A stretch of 64,000 nt of DNA from Cornus controversa. Taxonomy: Eukaryota; Streptophyta; Magnoliopsida; Cornales; Cornaceae. The notes beneath the pieces were generated by a model. That model worked only from the letters and a program-made list of their open reading frames with translations. It was not told where the DNA came from and searched no databases. Positions 43,901 to 55,315 of this stretch are shown here, in pieces. The position numbers were made by a program, and so were the translations under genes. The stretch spans positions 32,788,501-32,852,500 of the forward strand of contig CM048845.1 in the NCBI GenBank assembly GCA_026545225.1. Direction: 5' to 3'. Position 1 is the stretch's first letter. The number at the start of each line of letters is the position of its first letter.

Positions 43901-44559
43901 GTAAAGATTCTTCTTTTCAATTAACAAGGTTGAATTGTGTCTTAGAAACAATGATTATGGAGTTATTACCGGTAGAGACATATACAAATTCATACATATA
44001 GGCCTATATATATATATATATACCTGACTTCAGGGTTGATGTAGATGTTGCGCACCAACTGCATTCCGTATATCCCTACAGCCGCAAAGAGAGGATAAAC
44101 CTACACATACATGTATACAACCATCAGCTCCAAAAATCCTCTGACAAACACCTCAAGTTGAAATATATATATATATATAGAGAGAGAGAGAGGTAATAGA
44201 GATCTATAAAGAGATAGTTACAAACCTATGGCAAAATAGAACTCCAACTAGAGCAGGTTAGGGCTTCGATTGCAATGGGGCAAAATACAACTCAACCTAG
44301 ATAGAAAGAGTTAGGGCTTCGATTGCAAGGGGCAGTGCTTCAATCGGAGAAAAAGACAGAGGGGGTTAGGGCTTTGATTGCAAGGGCTTTCGATCGGAGA
44401 AAAAGACTGAGAGGGTTAGTGCTTCAATTGAAAGGGGAAGTGCTTCAATCAGAGAAAAAGATCGAGAGGGTTAGGGTATCAGGTGTTTAGGAATAAGAGA
44501 ATTTTTTTGCGGGTATGGAAATTATTTCACCGTGCGAAGTTTCTAAAATAAAAAAATCA
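40901..44559. other. Interior of the CACTA element, no gene
   Basis: A/T-rich sequence with short frames only. Items seen: a second CACTA-like terminus, CACTACAACAAAATAAGCC, at 42133 followed by TAGTGAC/GTCACTA words (42150-42330) but with no partner end found; ATATAT runs at ~44006-44026 and ~44165-44180 followed by a GAGAGA run; and a degenerate ~65-bp tandem repeat at 44240-44480 (core GGTTAGGGCTTCGATTGCAA). Confidence 0.6.
44240..44480. repeat. Degenerate tandem repeat inside the CACTA element
   Basis: About four units of 55-70 bp containing GTTAGGGCTTCGATTGCAA and TCGGAGAAAAAGA-like parts. It lies just inside the right subterminal array. Confidence 0.7.
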
Positions 44560-44790
44560 CACCTTTTATCACGGGCATAGCGCGTGATAAAAATAAAACT
44601 TGTTATCATGGGCTAAGCCCGTGGTGGAACAAGACTTTCTACAACGGGCCAAGTAGCCCGTGGTAGAAAATTATTTCTATGGCGGGCTACTTAAGCCCGT
44701 CGTAGAAAGTAACCTTCTACCACGGGCTACACGGGCCCGTCGTAGAAAGTCAATTTCCACCACGGGCTACACGAGCCCGCCGTAAAAAGC
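44560..44790. repeat. Right subterminal inverted-repeat array of the CACTA element
   Basis: Copies of GCCCGTGGTAGAAAGT-like and TTTCTACCACGGGCTAC words, some with ACGACGGGC variants. This is the mirror of the left array. Confidence 0.86.
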
Positions 44791-44823
44791 TTGTCGTTGA
44801 AAGCTAAAATTCTTGTAGTGGCA

Positions 44824-46044
44824 CCAGCAGCATTCATGGATTTGATGAATCGAATATTCAGAGTATACTTGGATAGGTTCGTGGTGGTCTTTGTGGATGA
44901 CATTCTTGTGTATTCTTCTTCTATGGAGGAGCATGAGATCTACTTGAGGACAGTGTTGTAGATTTTGAGAGAACACCATTTGTATGCCAAATTTGAAAAA
45001 TGTGAATTTTGGCTAACGGAGGTGAAATTCCTAGGACACGTGGTGTCAGAAGGAGGAGTATCAGTAGACCCTTCTAAGATTGAAGCAGTAATGAATTGGG
45101 AAAGGCCTAAGAACGTATTTGAGATACGTAGCTTCTTGGGATTGGCAGGATATTATCGGCATTTCGTTAAGGACTTTTCAAAGTTGGCGGCGCCGATAAC
45201 CAAGCTTACTCGTAAAGGAGTTAAGTTTGAGTGGAATGAGGCTTGCGAGCATTCCTTTATGGAATTGAAGTATAGCTTGACTAGTGCTCCAATTTTGATT
45301 ATTCCCGAATGTGGTTTGGGTTATGTCATCTATTGTGATGCTTCACGGGATGGTTTGGGATGTGTGTTGATGCAGACCGAGAAGGTTGTTACATATGATT
45401 CTCGACAGTTGAAAATCCACGAGCAGAACTACTTGACTCATGACTTGGAGTTGGCAGCGGTAATTTTTGCTTTGAAAACGTGGAGGCATTATCTCTATGG
45501 AGAGAAGTTTGAGGTTTTCTCCGATCATAAGAGCTTGAAGTACCTTTTTACACAAAAGGACTTGAATCTGAGGCAAAGGAGATGGGTTGAATACATGGAA
45601 GACTACAACTTTGATCTTCAGTATCACCCGGGAAAGGCTAATGTGGTTGCCGATGCATTGAGCCGGAAGTCACATGGCAATCTAGCTAGTATTGCCATCC
45701 GAGAGTGGACGATGATGGAAGACATCTCAGAAATGGGATTATGCTTCAATGAGAGTGATGGACAAGCTACTTTGTTCACGCTCATAGCGCAACCAACTCT
45801 AGTGAGTAGGGTGGTTGAGGAGCAGAGGCATGACACAGAGTTAAAGAGCATTCACACTCAGATTATGGGTGGCGAAGTAGTAGAGGATTGGGTTATCCAT
45901 TCAGACGGAGGTCTGAGGTTCAGAGGTAGAATGGTTGTTCCATTGGCTTGTAGGGATGAGGTCCTGAGAGAGTTTCATAGCTCCAGACTTGCAGTACATC
46001 CCGGTGGTACCAAGATGTACCACAACCTCCGTAGACAATATTAG
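44824..46044 (+). pseudogene. RT C-terminal half, RNase H and integrase zinc finger (element C)
   Basis: RT continues from the CACTA insertion with [12 protein letters not shown] and the catalytic [17 protein letters not shown] at 44959-44961 (family has Gln) is followed by [27 protein letters not shown] and the thumb. RNase H shows D in [12 protein letters not shown] in DLELAAV and D in [12 protein letters not shown]. The frame then enters integrase with [18 protein letters not shown], the HH part of the zinc finger. It ends in a TAG at 46042-46044 at a Trp position. All RT and RNase H catalytic residues are kept. Confidence 0.92.
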
Positions 46045-47025
46045 TGGAAGGGCATGAAAATGGATGTCGCACGATTTGTGGCGAGGTGCCTCACTTGTCA
46101 ACAAGTGAAGGCCGAGCATCAGAAACCGGCGGGGTTGTTACAACCATTACCGGTGGCTATGTGGAAGTGGGAACATGTCACTATGGACTTTGTGACGGGG
46201 TTACCTAGGACGAGAAAGAGTCATGACGCAGTTTGGGTCATTGTGGATAGATTGACCAAAGTGGCTCACTTCCTTCTGATTTGAGTAACGGATGACGTGG
46301 ACACTCTTAGTCAGTTGTATATTGATCAGATTTTGAGACTACATGGAGTGCCAGTTTCTATTGTGTCTGACAGAGATCCAAGATTCACGTCGCGGTTTTG
46401 GCAGAGTTTTTAGGCTGCACTTGATACAGACCTCCATTTCAGTACGGCTTTCCATCCTCACACAGATGGTCAGTCAGAGCGTACTATTCAGATCTTGGAG
46501 GATATGCTTAGAGCATGTGCACTTGATTTTCGAGGCAGTTGGGAGGATCACCTTCCATTAGTGGAGTTTGCATACAACAATAGCTACCAAGCTAGTATTG
46601 AGATGGCTCCATTTGAGGCTTTGTACGGGAGACCTTGTAGGTCACCGGTTTGTTGGACAGATGTCGGGGAGGCAATGGCTTTGGGGCCAGATATAGTCCG
46701 AGAGACTACAGAAAAGATAAAGATCATACGACAGCGTTTGCTTACGGCTCAGAGTCGTCAGAAGAGCTATGCCGACAGAAGGCAGAGGCCTTTAGCATTT
46801 GAGGTGGGGGACCATGTCTTTTTGAAGGTCTTGCCACGACGGGGTTTGATGAGGTTTGGGCGTAGCGGGAAGCTAGCCCCACGGTTCATCGGTCCATTCG
46901 AGATATTGGATCGTGTGGGTGAGGTTGCATACCGCTTGGCATTGCCTCTGCAGCTGTCAAGCGTACACAATACTTTCCACGTTTCAATGCTGAGAAAGTA
47001 TGAACCGACCCTCCACATGTATTAG
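46045..47025 (+). pseudogene. Integrase core and C-terminal domain (element C)
   Basis: It continues with CLTCQ, the CC part of the zinc finger, then D in [10 protein letters not shown] in [10 protein letters not shown] and E in HTDGQSERTIQ. In-frame stops are TGA 46282-46284 and TAG 46411-46413, both one C-to-T change from Arg or Gln codons. The second half is open (46495-47025): NNSYQASIEMAPFEALYGR, then the GPF/Y region RFIGPFEILDRVGEVAY and VFHVSMLRKY-like. A frameshift near 47010-47030 separates it from the chromodomain. Confidence 0.92.
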
Positions 47026-47042
47026 ATTGGGCGGATCTTGCT

Positions 47043-47225
47043 ATGGAGGAGGACGTGTCTTATGAAGAAAGACCGGTACAAATTTTGGATGCTAGGGAGC
47101 AAGTGCTTCGAGGCAAGACCATTCCATTGGTTAAAGTCCTTTGGAAGCATCACGGAGTTGAAGAGGCTACGTGGGAGCGAGAACAAGAAGTGCGCTCAAA
47201 GTACCCCGAGTTATTTACTACTTGA
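47043..47225 (+). pseudogene. Chromodomain at the end of pol (element C)
   Basis: Sixty codons: SYEERPVQILDAREQVLRGK, then IPLVKVLWKHHGVEEATWER, an aromatic-rich chromodomain core that in chromoviruses steers integration toward marked chromatin. Related sequence stands at the right edge of the window on the minus strand (63534-63956). It is out of frame with integrase because of the shift near 47010-47030, so the fusion is broken here. It ends just upstream of the polypurine tract. Confidence 0.88.
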
Positions 47226-47258
47226 GGTATGTGTCTAATTTCGAGGACAAAATTCCTT

Positions 47259-47272
47259 GAAGGTGGGGAGGT
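47259..47272 (+). promoter_or_regulatory. Polypurine tract of element C
   Basis: GAAGGTGGGGAGGT lies immediately before the 3' LTR start TGTGATGACC at 47273. Confidence 0.9.
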
Positions 47273-50200
47273 TGTGATGACCCGAATTTTTTTTTTTTTC
47301 AATTATAATTATGGGTCGATAACTTTTAAGCATGATTAATTGTTTGATAACATGCTTAGTGGACTTAAATGATCTCCTTATGTCTCTTTATGTTTTGACT
47401 TGGGCGTGGGACCGAAATGGGTTCGGGTGACCCGGGGAAAATAACTACAGACTCTAGAAAGTGTTGTGGGGGTATGGATGTAAGTTTAAGGACTTAAGTG
47501 AAGTTTTAGAAAAAGAGGAAAGGCTAGTTTGCGAATAAGTGCAAATGACCCATAACAAGGAGCAAATAAGGAGAGGTGGAGGGTTTAGTTGCAAAGGGCC
47601 AAATATATTATACATATATGATATATACATGGAAAAAAAGAAGGGAAAATCAGATTTTTCACTCCTCTCTCTCTCTCTCTCTCTTGGCCGGCTCTACCAC
47701 TCTCTCTCTCTCCAAGTTTTCTTCTCCCCTTCTCTCTAAGTTTTGAGGGCCTAAAAGTGAGATTTGAGGGTAAAGCCAAGAATTAAAGTTGTTCTCCTCA
47801 CTCTCCTCTTTGATTTGATCGGTGGAAAGTTGCCGTTGGAGGAGTTTGAAGCTTGGTGAAATTTGGGTCTTCCACTTCTAAGCTTGGATTTTGAGGTAGG
47901 GGTTCTCTTTCTCTTCTACTTGTTGATTCTAGGATTTTGGGTGAAGATGGAAGGTATAGGTTGTGTTTTGCATGTTTTGTGGTAGTGAGAGGGGAGGGAT
48001 GGATGTGTTCTACTTCTCTTGAGTTCCTTTTCCTTGCAAAATAATGTACCTTGTGTTGAGTATAACATGTGGGTTCAATGTGCATAAATTGAGAAATTGT
48101 GAGTATGTATGATTATATGCTCAATTTGGGGTATATGTGATAAATGTGAAATGTATGACATGTTGATGTGATTATATGTTAAATGAGTGATGATTAAATG
48201 CATGTGAGCTCTATGTGCTAAATTTATGCATTTAGTGTGGTATGAGAAAAACATGCTAAATTTTGGAGTTGCATGCATATGAGAGGTTATATGTATGAGT
48301 TATTCATATATATACTATGTGTAGTGTTATGAAGATGAAATGCATGCTATGTTCCTTTATAACTAGAGAATGCATTGTGAAGCATGAATTTTTAGTGCTT
48401 GATTACAAATATTCGAAATGCATATATGGGCCGTTGTGAGGAAACGGGAAAAATGGTCTATATTAGGTGTTGGTCAATTGGGTCAATTATGCTCGATGAC
48501 GGTGCTGACATGGACTAATCACCTTGAGCCACTCAATGATTCGGTGACGGTGCTGATATGGACTAATCACCTTAAATTCAATTATTCTCAGTGGCGGTGC
48601 TGACATGGACTAACCACTTTGAGCCGCGTAACACTCGGTGACGGTGCTGATATGGTCTAATTACCTTGAGTAACCAAATATGTGGTGACGGTGCTGATAT
48701 GGTCTAATCACCAATGGGTAAAGCAAAATATTACCCGAAAAGTATGTCGTTGGCGGAGTGGGCCAAAGTCGGGAGACGGTTGTGAGAGGTGTCCCAGGTT
48801 ATATGGTTGGTCAAAAACTATGTTAGGGTACCGGGTTGAGTCCTAGAGAGGAACAAGGGTATGTCATTGCTTTCATTTTAAATTGTGATGCATGATACAC
48901 GTGTTTAATGCATTCTTATTTATATATGCATCGCTTGTGAATGAACATGGCATATGTTGAATGATACATGAAATGTGGTGACATGCATTCATGTAGGTCG
49001 TGTCGAGTCGGCACTTAGGGGGGTTGGGGTATCTCTACTGAGCCGCAGTGGTGCTCACCCCTTTATTCTAAATTTTTTACAGATAAGGCGCCGATGACGG
49101 ATGGGACTTGAGTGTCCAAGTGGAATTTTAGTTATATTTTGCTACATTTTGGATATTTGTACATTTGGCTATCTGTGCCGGCTTGTGGCATGGTAATGAT
49201 CTAGTTGTAGTCATGGTAGAATTCGTTGCATTTTGAACCTTATGTATGAATTCTTGTAATGACTATAAACTTGGAAAATCATATGAATGATATGTGCTTC
49301 TTGAAGAAAGTGTATGTGTTGGAAAAGTATGGCACTATAGAACTATTTTTCTCTTGGATCATGACTTCTTGTATGGATAATTATGAGTTAATGGATTATG
49401 GAATACATGTATGCATGAGTTTTTGAATGAAGATGATAGGAAAAATTGATGGAATTACATTTCAGATGTGAAATGCATGTTGTGTGAATATACTTGATGA
49501 CCATTAAGGCATTAGAGTAGCCATTGGGGGGACACGTGCCCAAAAGTGTCCATTTTGAGTTTATGGCATGGATGAAATTTATGTGTATTGAAGGATAATT
49601 GTATTAGCTTCAATTTGATAGGTCATGGGCCTTGTTTGGATATAAAATGAGGAAGATATGCATGTTTTAGTGCAAGGGTTTAATTTCCGACCCATAGTCA
49701 TTGATTTGGATATAACTCGGGTTTTGCTTGGTATTTTTAGATGATTCTAATTGGGTTCGATTCTAGACATGTTGGGGATGATCCATGCCAAATTTCGGGT
49801 CAAACGGACTTATAGATTGTGAGATATTCGAATTTGAAGTTAGGGTGAAGTTGAGTTGTAGTTAAATTGGTGTTGCAAAAATTCGCCAAGGATTTACGGC
49901 AATCGATCGCCCTCTTTTACGGCGATCGATCGTCCCTGTAAAAGCCCAAAAATCTGGCCTCGGTCAACCTTGGGCGATCGATCCCCCTTTTACAGCATGC
50001 ACTATTCAAACAGTGTTTTGTCCAACTTCAAAGAGGCATATCTCCTTCGTTTCAAATCGGATTTCGATGATTCTTTTTTTGAAATTGTGTATTTTTAAAC
50101 CCTCTTTTCAATGGTTTCATTTTCACACATCGATTATAAACTCACAAGGAGTTATGTGTTCGTATTTGTGGGTTGGAAGCATTCAAAGGGTTGTTTGGTT

Positions 50201-50374
50201 GAGGCCATTGAGGTTAGGTGATGTTGACTTGTGCATAGGTAATTACAAGTGGGTGACTAGGCTTTCGTGGTAATGAAAGGTTAAGATGGTCCATTAGGAA
50301 TTAATGGATAGGTTCACACTCGGGATTCGAGTCGATCCGGGGGAGTCTCGGGGTCCGGATTCCGGGGCGTGACA
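47273..50374 (+). repeat. 3' LTR of element C, 3102 bp
   Basis: TGTGATGACCCG to GGGGCGTGACA, followed by AGCTA. Slightly longer than the 5' LTR through small duplications. It contains the same five-unit repeat (about 48491-48712) and palindrome cassette (49898-49990), where two palindromes have decayed by single G-to-A or C-to-T changes. Confidence 0.95.
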
Positions 50375-51316
50375 AGCTAATTTCTCTAACATTTGGTCAA
50401 CAAAAGGTAGAGGGAAATGATCCTTCCCAATTACACTGTTAAGCTTCCTGTAGTCTATACAAACTCACCATCTAGTTTTCAAATGAGTAGGAATAACTCA
50501 TTATGGTCATTGGTAAGAACAGAGATACCAGACTTTTTAGGGATGACTTGGACATGACTTACTTACTAGATATCAGAGATAGGATAGATGATATTAGCAT
50601 TCAGAAGTTTGATAACTTTAGTACAAATCACTTATTTTAAATTGGGGTTAAGTCTTCTCTAAGTTTATCGACATGTTTTAGTATCGTCCTCTAAGTGAAT
50701 GCGATGTTGTACCACAAAAGGACTAATACATTTGATGTCATCAATTGACCAACCTATTACTTCCTTATTTACCCTAAGAACCTTAATTAGTTGGGTCTCT
50801 TGACCCTAGGTTGAATTGGAAGCTATCACCATTGGAATAGTCTCAGACTCACCTAGGTACACGTATTTTAAAGTCTCAGGTAAAGGCCTTAATTTGACCT
50901 TAAAGGGCTTCTTGACATTGTCAGATGCAATGACATTTGGTAAAGACAACGGTTTAAAATATGACTTTTATTTTTGAGTGTCAGAGATTGGAGTGGAATC
51001 TAGTAAGGCATTGGCTTCACTAATATAGTTATCCTCGTCAAAATCAACACCAAAATGTGCTAGACACTATTGGAGTGGATCCTCAGGGTAGGAATGCTCA
51101 AAAGTGTGTGAGGTCAATAACTCAATAGGACAAACATCTTCAAAAGAATCTAAGTTGAGGGGTTGCTCCATCAAGCTAAACATATGGACTTTCATTTTCA
51201 TGTTACTAAAGGTCAAGGTCATGTTACCATTCCTACAATTGATCAATGCATTGACTGTAAATAAGAATGGTCAACCTAAAATTGATTGGAATCTATTCAC
51301 CCTGAGTGGGTTTGTC
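50375..51316 (-). pseudogene. RT N-terminal and protease-region remnant of element F (right part)
   Basis: Minus-strand continuation of the gene at 34290-35064. It encodes degenerate QMLEKLA-like, KLNSVIGKDHFPLPF-like, the N-terminal RT region and, near 51170-51260, FSNMKMKVHMFSLMEQ, which resembles ISFGNMNVKLNVFNA after the protease in elements 3 and 4. Stops in all frames. The AGCTA at 50375-50379 is the second target copy of element C. Confidence 0.75.
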
Positions 51317-51510
51317 ATGCTCCGAAATCCAAACTACCAAGACTCCCCAAGTTCAATCCCAAATTTCGGGTGGTGAGGTGTCGTGATCACCCGATTATCA
51401 TCCCATGACCTGAATAACCATGAGAAATTACCATTATGTACTTTCTAAAATCAATACCGATACCAAGCTATCACGCCCCAAATCTCGAGTCATAACTTGT
51501 CCGGAAAGCC
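51317..51510 (-). repeat. Tekay-like LTR end and PBS remnants
   Basis: The minus strand at about 51455-51490 reads GGGGCGTGATA then TTGGTATCGG, like the LTR end GGGGCGTGACA plus a TGGTATC primer site of element C. Positions 51317-51400 resemble another copy of the LTR end (GTCATGCTCCGAAATCC, compare GTCACGCCCCGGAATCC). Both are very short and decayed. Confidence 0.45.
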
Positions 51511-53541
51511 TTTACATTATCAAATAGTGATGAACCTAGAGGGAGAAGGGTAAATAGGTTCTTTGATTTTTCTTCCAACAAATGCAAATTTGGCTGTAAA
51601 ATCCAATCACACATTTTGACACAACTGTTTATAGAGGAAAACCCCAGGGTGGGGTAAAAACCTCTTTAAACTAAGCTCTACTATGTCTGAAAGGGTAGTA
51701 TAGTAATCTTCCAATCACTCTCTCACTCGCCCAATCCACCACATAGTCACTCCAGCACTCAGCCCAGTTCACAGCCTCCTTAGGCCTAAACCACTCTCAC
51801 CAATTCTAACAACAGCTTTTCTGCTCTTAACCTAGCCCAGGCTTCCCAAAGCCCAAACTATCTCTAACCAATCTCACCACAATCACTCACACTTCCCCCG
51901 TCCAAAGTATCCCAATACTTGGACTATACATAGTGAAAGTGGACTCAACTCGATGTAGTAAGCAATAACTCTTCAAGCTTAGTTTATTGGTCTTCAAAGC
52001 TGATCTGTAAATCTTCAAGCTCTGATGGTTAGTCTTCAAGGTCTAAGTTGATAATGACATGACTATTTGACTTCTTATCAGATAATGAGACTTGAACTCT
52101 TGCAGTGATAGGCTTCAATAAGTACACCCTTAAAGTATAGCTACAACAAACTTGAAGTAGAACCCTCTTTCAATAAATCTCGTTCCTAGCTATGCTGGTA
52201 CTACTCTGTCTTTCAACCTATTCTAAAGAAATAAACACAACTGCAACTAGAGTAGAAATTAGTAGCACGAGTAGTTCAAAAGATAGAGAGTATGAATACA
52301 AATCAGTGAAACATTTTTTAAAAATTAAAACAACAACTCAGCAATTTAAGATCAGCAATATTGACCTTATGAATTCAGCAATATTAAAGATCACACATCA
52401 GCATAGTATATACTCAAAATCAATAAGTAAGATTTCCAAAAACACGTTCAACAATCATATTCAGAAAACATAAAAAATAATAATTTTTATGCTCTTTTAA
52501 GGATAGCATAAACTTGAACACACTTCAGATATGATTTAATACTTGCTTTGTCAATTAAAACTCTAACAGTAGTTAATCACCAAAAGATAAATACAATATA
52601 ATTTCATAAGATTTTGATAGCAGCAAATTACAAGTCTCAAATGAGATTCTAGATGTTCAAACTTTGAATCAGCCCCTTGAACAACCTTAACCAAGCAATT
52701 ACAGATTTAAATAGAGTTAAATAAATTTACTAGAATACCACAAATCATTCTAGAAACTTCACTAAACATTCTTATAGTGTTGTGTACCAATATCAATAGT
52801 AAACAATGCAACCATCGTGCATTTTGAGTATCAAGGATATGAATCATGCATAATGTTGGCAAAATGCAATAAAACATGATTTAACAAGTATATTAAGATG
52901 TGTTCAAGCTTATAGAAACTCATTGTATATTAGTTTATCAAACAGAGTAGAGCTTAACTTGATAAGAAATGGGTAACCAATCGGCATCATTTTAGAACAG
53001 AGGTGCTAAGATCATTGATTACAGCAACTTCAGAACTGAGCATGCTTAAATGCCCCTTATAAATGATTATTTTGTTTAGAAATATTTCAGGTGTTAAAGA
53101 CCAGCAATATTATATTGTGATTAAACTTAAGAGACCATACTCACAGTACTTTGATTGTCTAGATGGAGTTGAACGAGTTGACCCAGTGAGTAGATCAGGG
53201 AGATTTTACCATCCTGATGATTTCGTTGATGCTAACACAGATGAGACCAAGAACTGAAAACAACACTTCAGATTGTGATAATCCAAAAACTGAAAACATC
53301 AAAATAGATTTGTGAGAAATCAACAAATCAGATCGTGAGAGGCCAAGAAATATAATCAGCAAATCAGATTTGTGAGAAACTAAAAACTAAAATCAACAAA
53401 AAATATAATAATACAAGATAATTAATTTAAGAAATTAAATCCAAAAAAATATACTTAAATAAAAATGACACTAATGCCCTTACAAATCCTTTTTGACATT
53501 AAAACTTGGGTAACCATGATTATGGGCTTCCCGGACCATCA
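51511..53541 (-). repeat. LTR-like repetitive sequence without genes; copia LTR begins at 53541
   Basis: No coding capacity. Positions 52150-53280 match 26500-27453 and 32965-33110. At 53543-53560 the minus strand reads AAAGGAAAAAGGGGGAGA, a copia-type polypurine tract. The sequence after it (TGATGGTCCGGGAAG from 53541 leftward) is a likely LTR start. Positions 51640-51700 (GAGGAAAACCCCAGGG) resemble 57140-57180 (GTGGAAACCCTAAG). I cannot fix the boundaries further. Confidence 0.45.
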
Positions 53542-53699
53542 ATCTCCCCCTTTTTCCTTTTAATGTCAAAAACCCCCTACCTTGTTACTCTAACTTCTTT
53601 CTCCCCCTTGTTGACAATGAAAGTCAAAAGGGTAATTAGTTAGCTTAGAGGAAGGGTGAGACCTAAGGTAGTGCGGAGAGTCTCAAATCTAGTCGGAGG

Positions 53700-55200
53700 C
53701 AAGGGTTTGGTCATAATATTGGCTAATTATGCCACAATATTGATATACTCGATGAGAATGTTTCCTTTTTGCACATTGTCCCTCAGGAAGTGATATTTGA
53801 TGTGTATGTGTTTGCTTCGATTATGTAAAGTGTGGTTCTTGTTAATAGCAATAGCATTTTGATTATCATAGAAGATGGTAACAGGAGTAAAAAATTCAAT
53901 GCCTAGATTTGTGAGTGTGGTTCTCATCCACAGTGCTTGAGAGCAAGTTTATGCAGCTGAAATGTATTCAGCTTCGGAGGTGGAGAGAGACACAGAAGCT
54001 TGCTTCTTGCTAAGCCATGAAACCACATCATTTGCAAATATACAACAACATCCTGAGGTGTTTTTTCTATCAATTTGTGAACCACCCTAATTGGCATCTA
54101 AGAAGGCCACAAGAGACAATACTGAAGAGGGGGTATAATGTAATTCGAGTCTAGTGGTGCCTTTAATATATCTAAGGATCCTTTTGATAGCTTTCAAATG
54201 TGAGACTCTAGGATCACTCTAAAATCTAACAACTAAGCCAACTACAAACATAATGTCAAGTCTTGATGCAATAAGGTATAAAAGACTTCCTATCATGACC
54301 GGTAAACTGTATTATCAATAGGGTCAGTGGTAAACTCTTTGGACAATTTTGTGCTGACACACATGGGAGTAGACATTGGTTTAGAATCATCCATGTTAAA
54401 AAATTTCAAAATTTCTTTTGCACACTGCTCTTGAGATATGAATATACCTTTAGCATGTTGAATGATTTGAAGTCCTAAGAAGTATTTCAAAGTGCCTAAC
54501 ATGGACATCTCAATCTTAGATTGTATAAGTGCCACAAATTGAGTGGTTTGACTCGAGTGTGAACCACAAAACATGATATCATCCACATAGATTTACAAAA
54601 TTAAAAAGTTTGAGTTAGAGTGCCTCACATAGAGTGTGTCATCAACCTTTCCTCTTTGGAAACCTTGTTCAATGAGAAAGGAGTGGACTTTGTCATACTA
54701 TGCTCTTGGAGCTTGCTTGAGTCCATATAGCACTTTTTTGAGCTTGAGAACATGATGAGGATGCTTCGTATCGACAAATCCTTCAGGTTGATCAATGTAT
54801 GCTTCTTCTGATAGATCACCATTTAGAAAAGCAGACTTGATATCCATCTGATAGACCATTACTCTCTTGTAGCATGCAAAGGAGAGAAGCATTCGGATGG
54901 ACTCCAATCGAGCAACTGGAGCAAAAGTCTCATCATAGTCCAGTCTGGTGATTTGAGCAAATCCTTTACAGACCAACCTAGCTTTGTTTCTGATGACGAT
55001 TCCTTTTTAATTCATCTTATTTCAAAAGATCCACTTGGAGCCAATAACATTCTTATTGGTTCGCTTGGGCATAAGAGTCCAAGTGTCATTCTTCTCAATT
55101 TGATGAAGTTCTTCTTGCATCATTATTATCCAATCAGGGTCATCTTTCGCCTCGGAGTAGCATTTTGGTTCGATAGAGTATAGCATAGCAAAGTGACTAT
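53700..55200 (-). pseudogene. Ty1/copia RT and RNase H, SIRE-like, fragmented
   Basis: Read right to left: DDPDWIIMMQEELHQIEKND, GSKWIF, VCKGFAQITRLDYDETFAPV (with APVARLES), YQMDIKSAFLNGDLSEEAYI, VLYGLKQAPRA, MDDIMF (catalytic YVDD region), LKYFLGLQIIQHAKGIFISQ, ST-P-M motif, then RNase H near 53727-53927 (IFYDNQNAIAINKN and HTLHNRSKHIHIKYHFLRD). At least five frame breaks. This is the order and wording of SIRE/Maximus or a close copia clade. Copia gag, protease and integrase, which should lie to the right, are absent; a gypsy-type gag is there instead. Confidence 0.88.
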
Positions 55201-55315
55201 GTTCATCATGAAAGCACTCCCAAGTTTGGTATAATTGTTCCTCATTTCCCCCTCTAAAAGTGCTTATGACATCTCTCATTGACTCGGTCTTTTGCATGGG
55301 ATAAAACTTGTTCAT
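55022..55315 (-). pseudogene. In-frame fusion of gypsy gag with copia RT
   Basis: One open frame of 97 codons. The first ~38 residues (MNKFYPMQKTESMRDVISTF, then EEQLYQTWE) are the gypsy capsid pattern also seen in elements A, 3 and 4 (FLKKYFPMGKTSDIRRAITG, EMWERLKD). The rest (SIEPKCYSEAKDDPDWIIMM, QEELHQIEKNDTWTLM) is the start of copia RT. The switch lies at about 55200 and keeps the frame. See findings. Confidence 0.75.

Larger units (their letters stand above)
40621..44820. mobile_element. Non-autonomous CACTA (En/Spm-type) DNA transposon, 4200 bp
   Basis: Termini are CACTACACGAAAATTGGC on the left and, reverse-complemented, CACTACAAGAATTTTAGC on the right, with a GCA 3-bp target duplication. 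Subterminal arrays of ACTTTCTACCACGGGC and its complement fill about 40640-40900 and 44560-44790, typical transposase-binding regions of this superfamily. I find no transposase or other coding region inside, only short unrelated frames. It therefore depends on an autonomous partner. Confidence 0.93.
35070..50374 (+). mobile_element. Tekay/Del-type chromovirus (element C), complete, with a CACTA element inside
   Basis: Two ~3.1-kb LTRs, an initiator tRNA-Met PBS, gag with two zinc knuckles, protease, RT, RNase H, integrase, chromodomain and polypurine tract, flanked by TSD AGCTA. Without the 4.2-kb insertion it would be about 11.1 kb. Several in-frame stops make it defective. The LTRs show more differences than those of element B (about seven in the first 220 bp by eye), so it is older than B. 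Confidence 0.95.

Noticed and set aside
45343-45851. Minus-strand frames of 75-94 codons
   Set aside because: Antisense to RNase H and integrase of element C, whose catalytic motifs are intact on the plus strand.
54953-55183. Plus-strand 76-codon frame
   Set aside because: Antisense to the copia RT N-terminal region, which has recognisable motifs on the minus strand.
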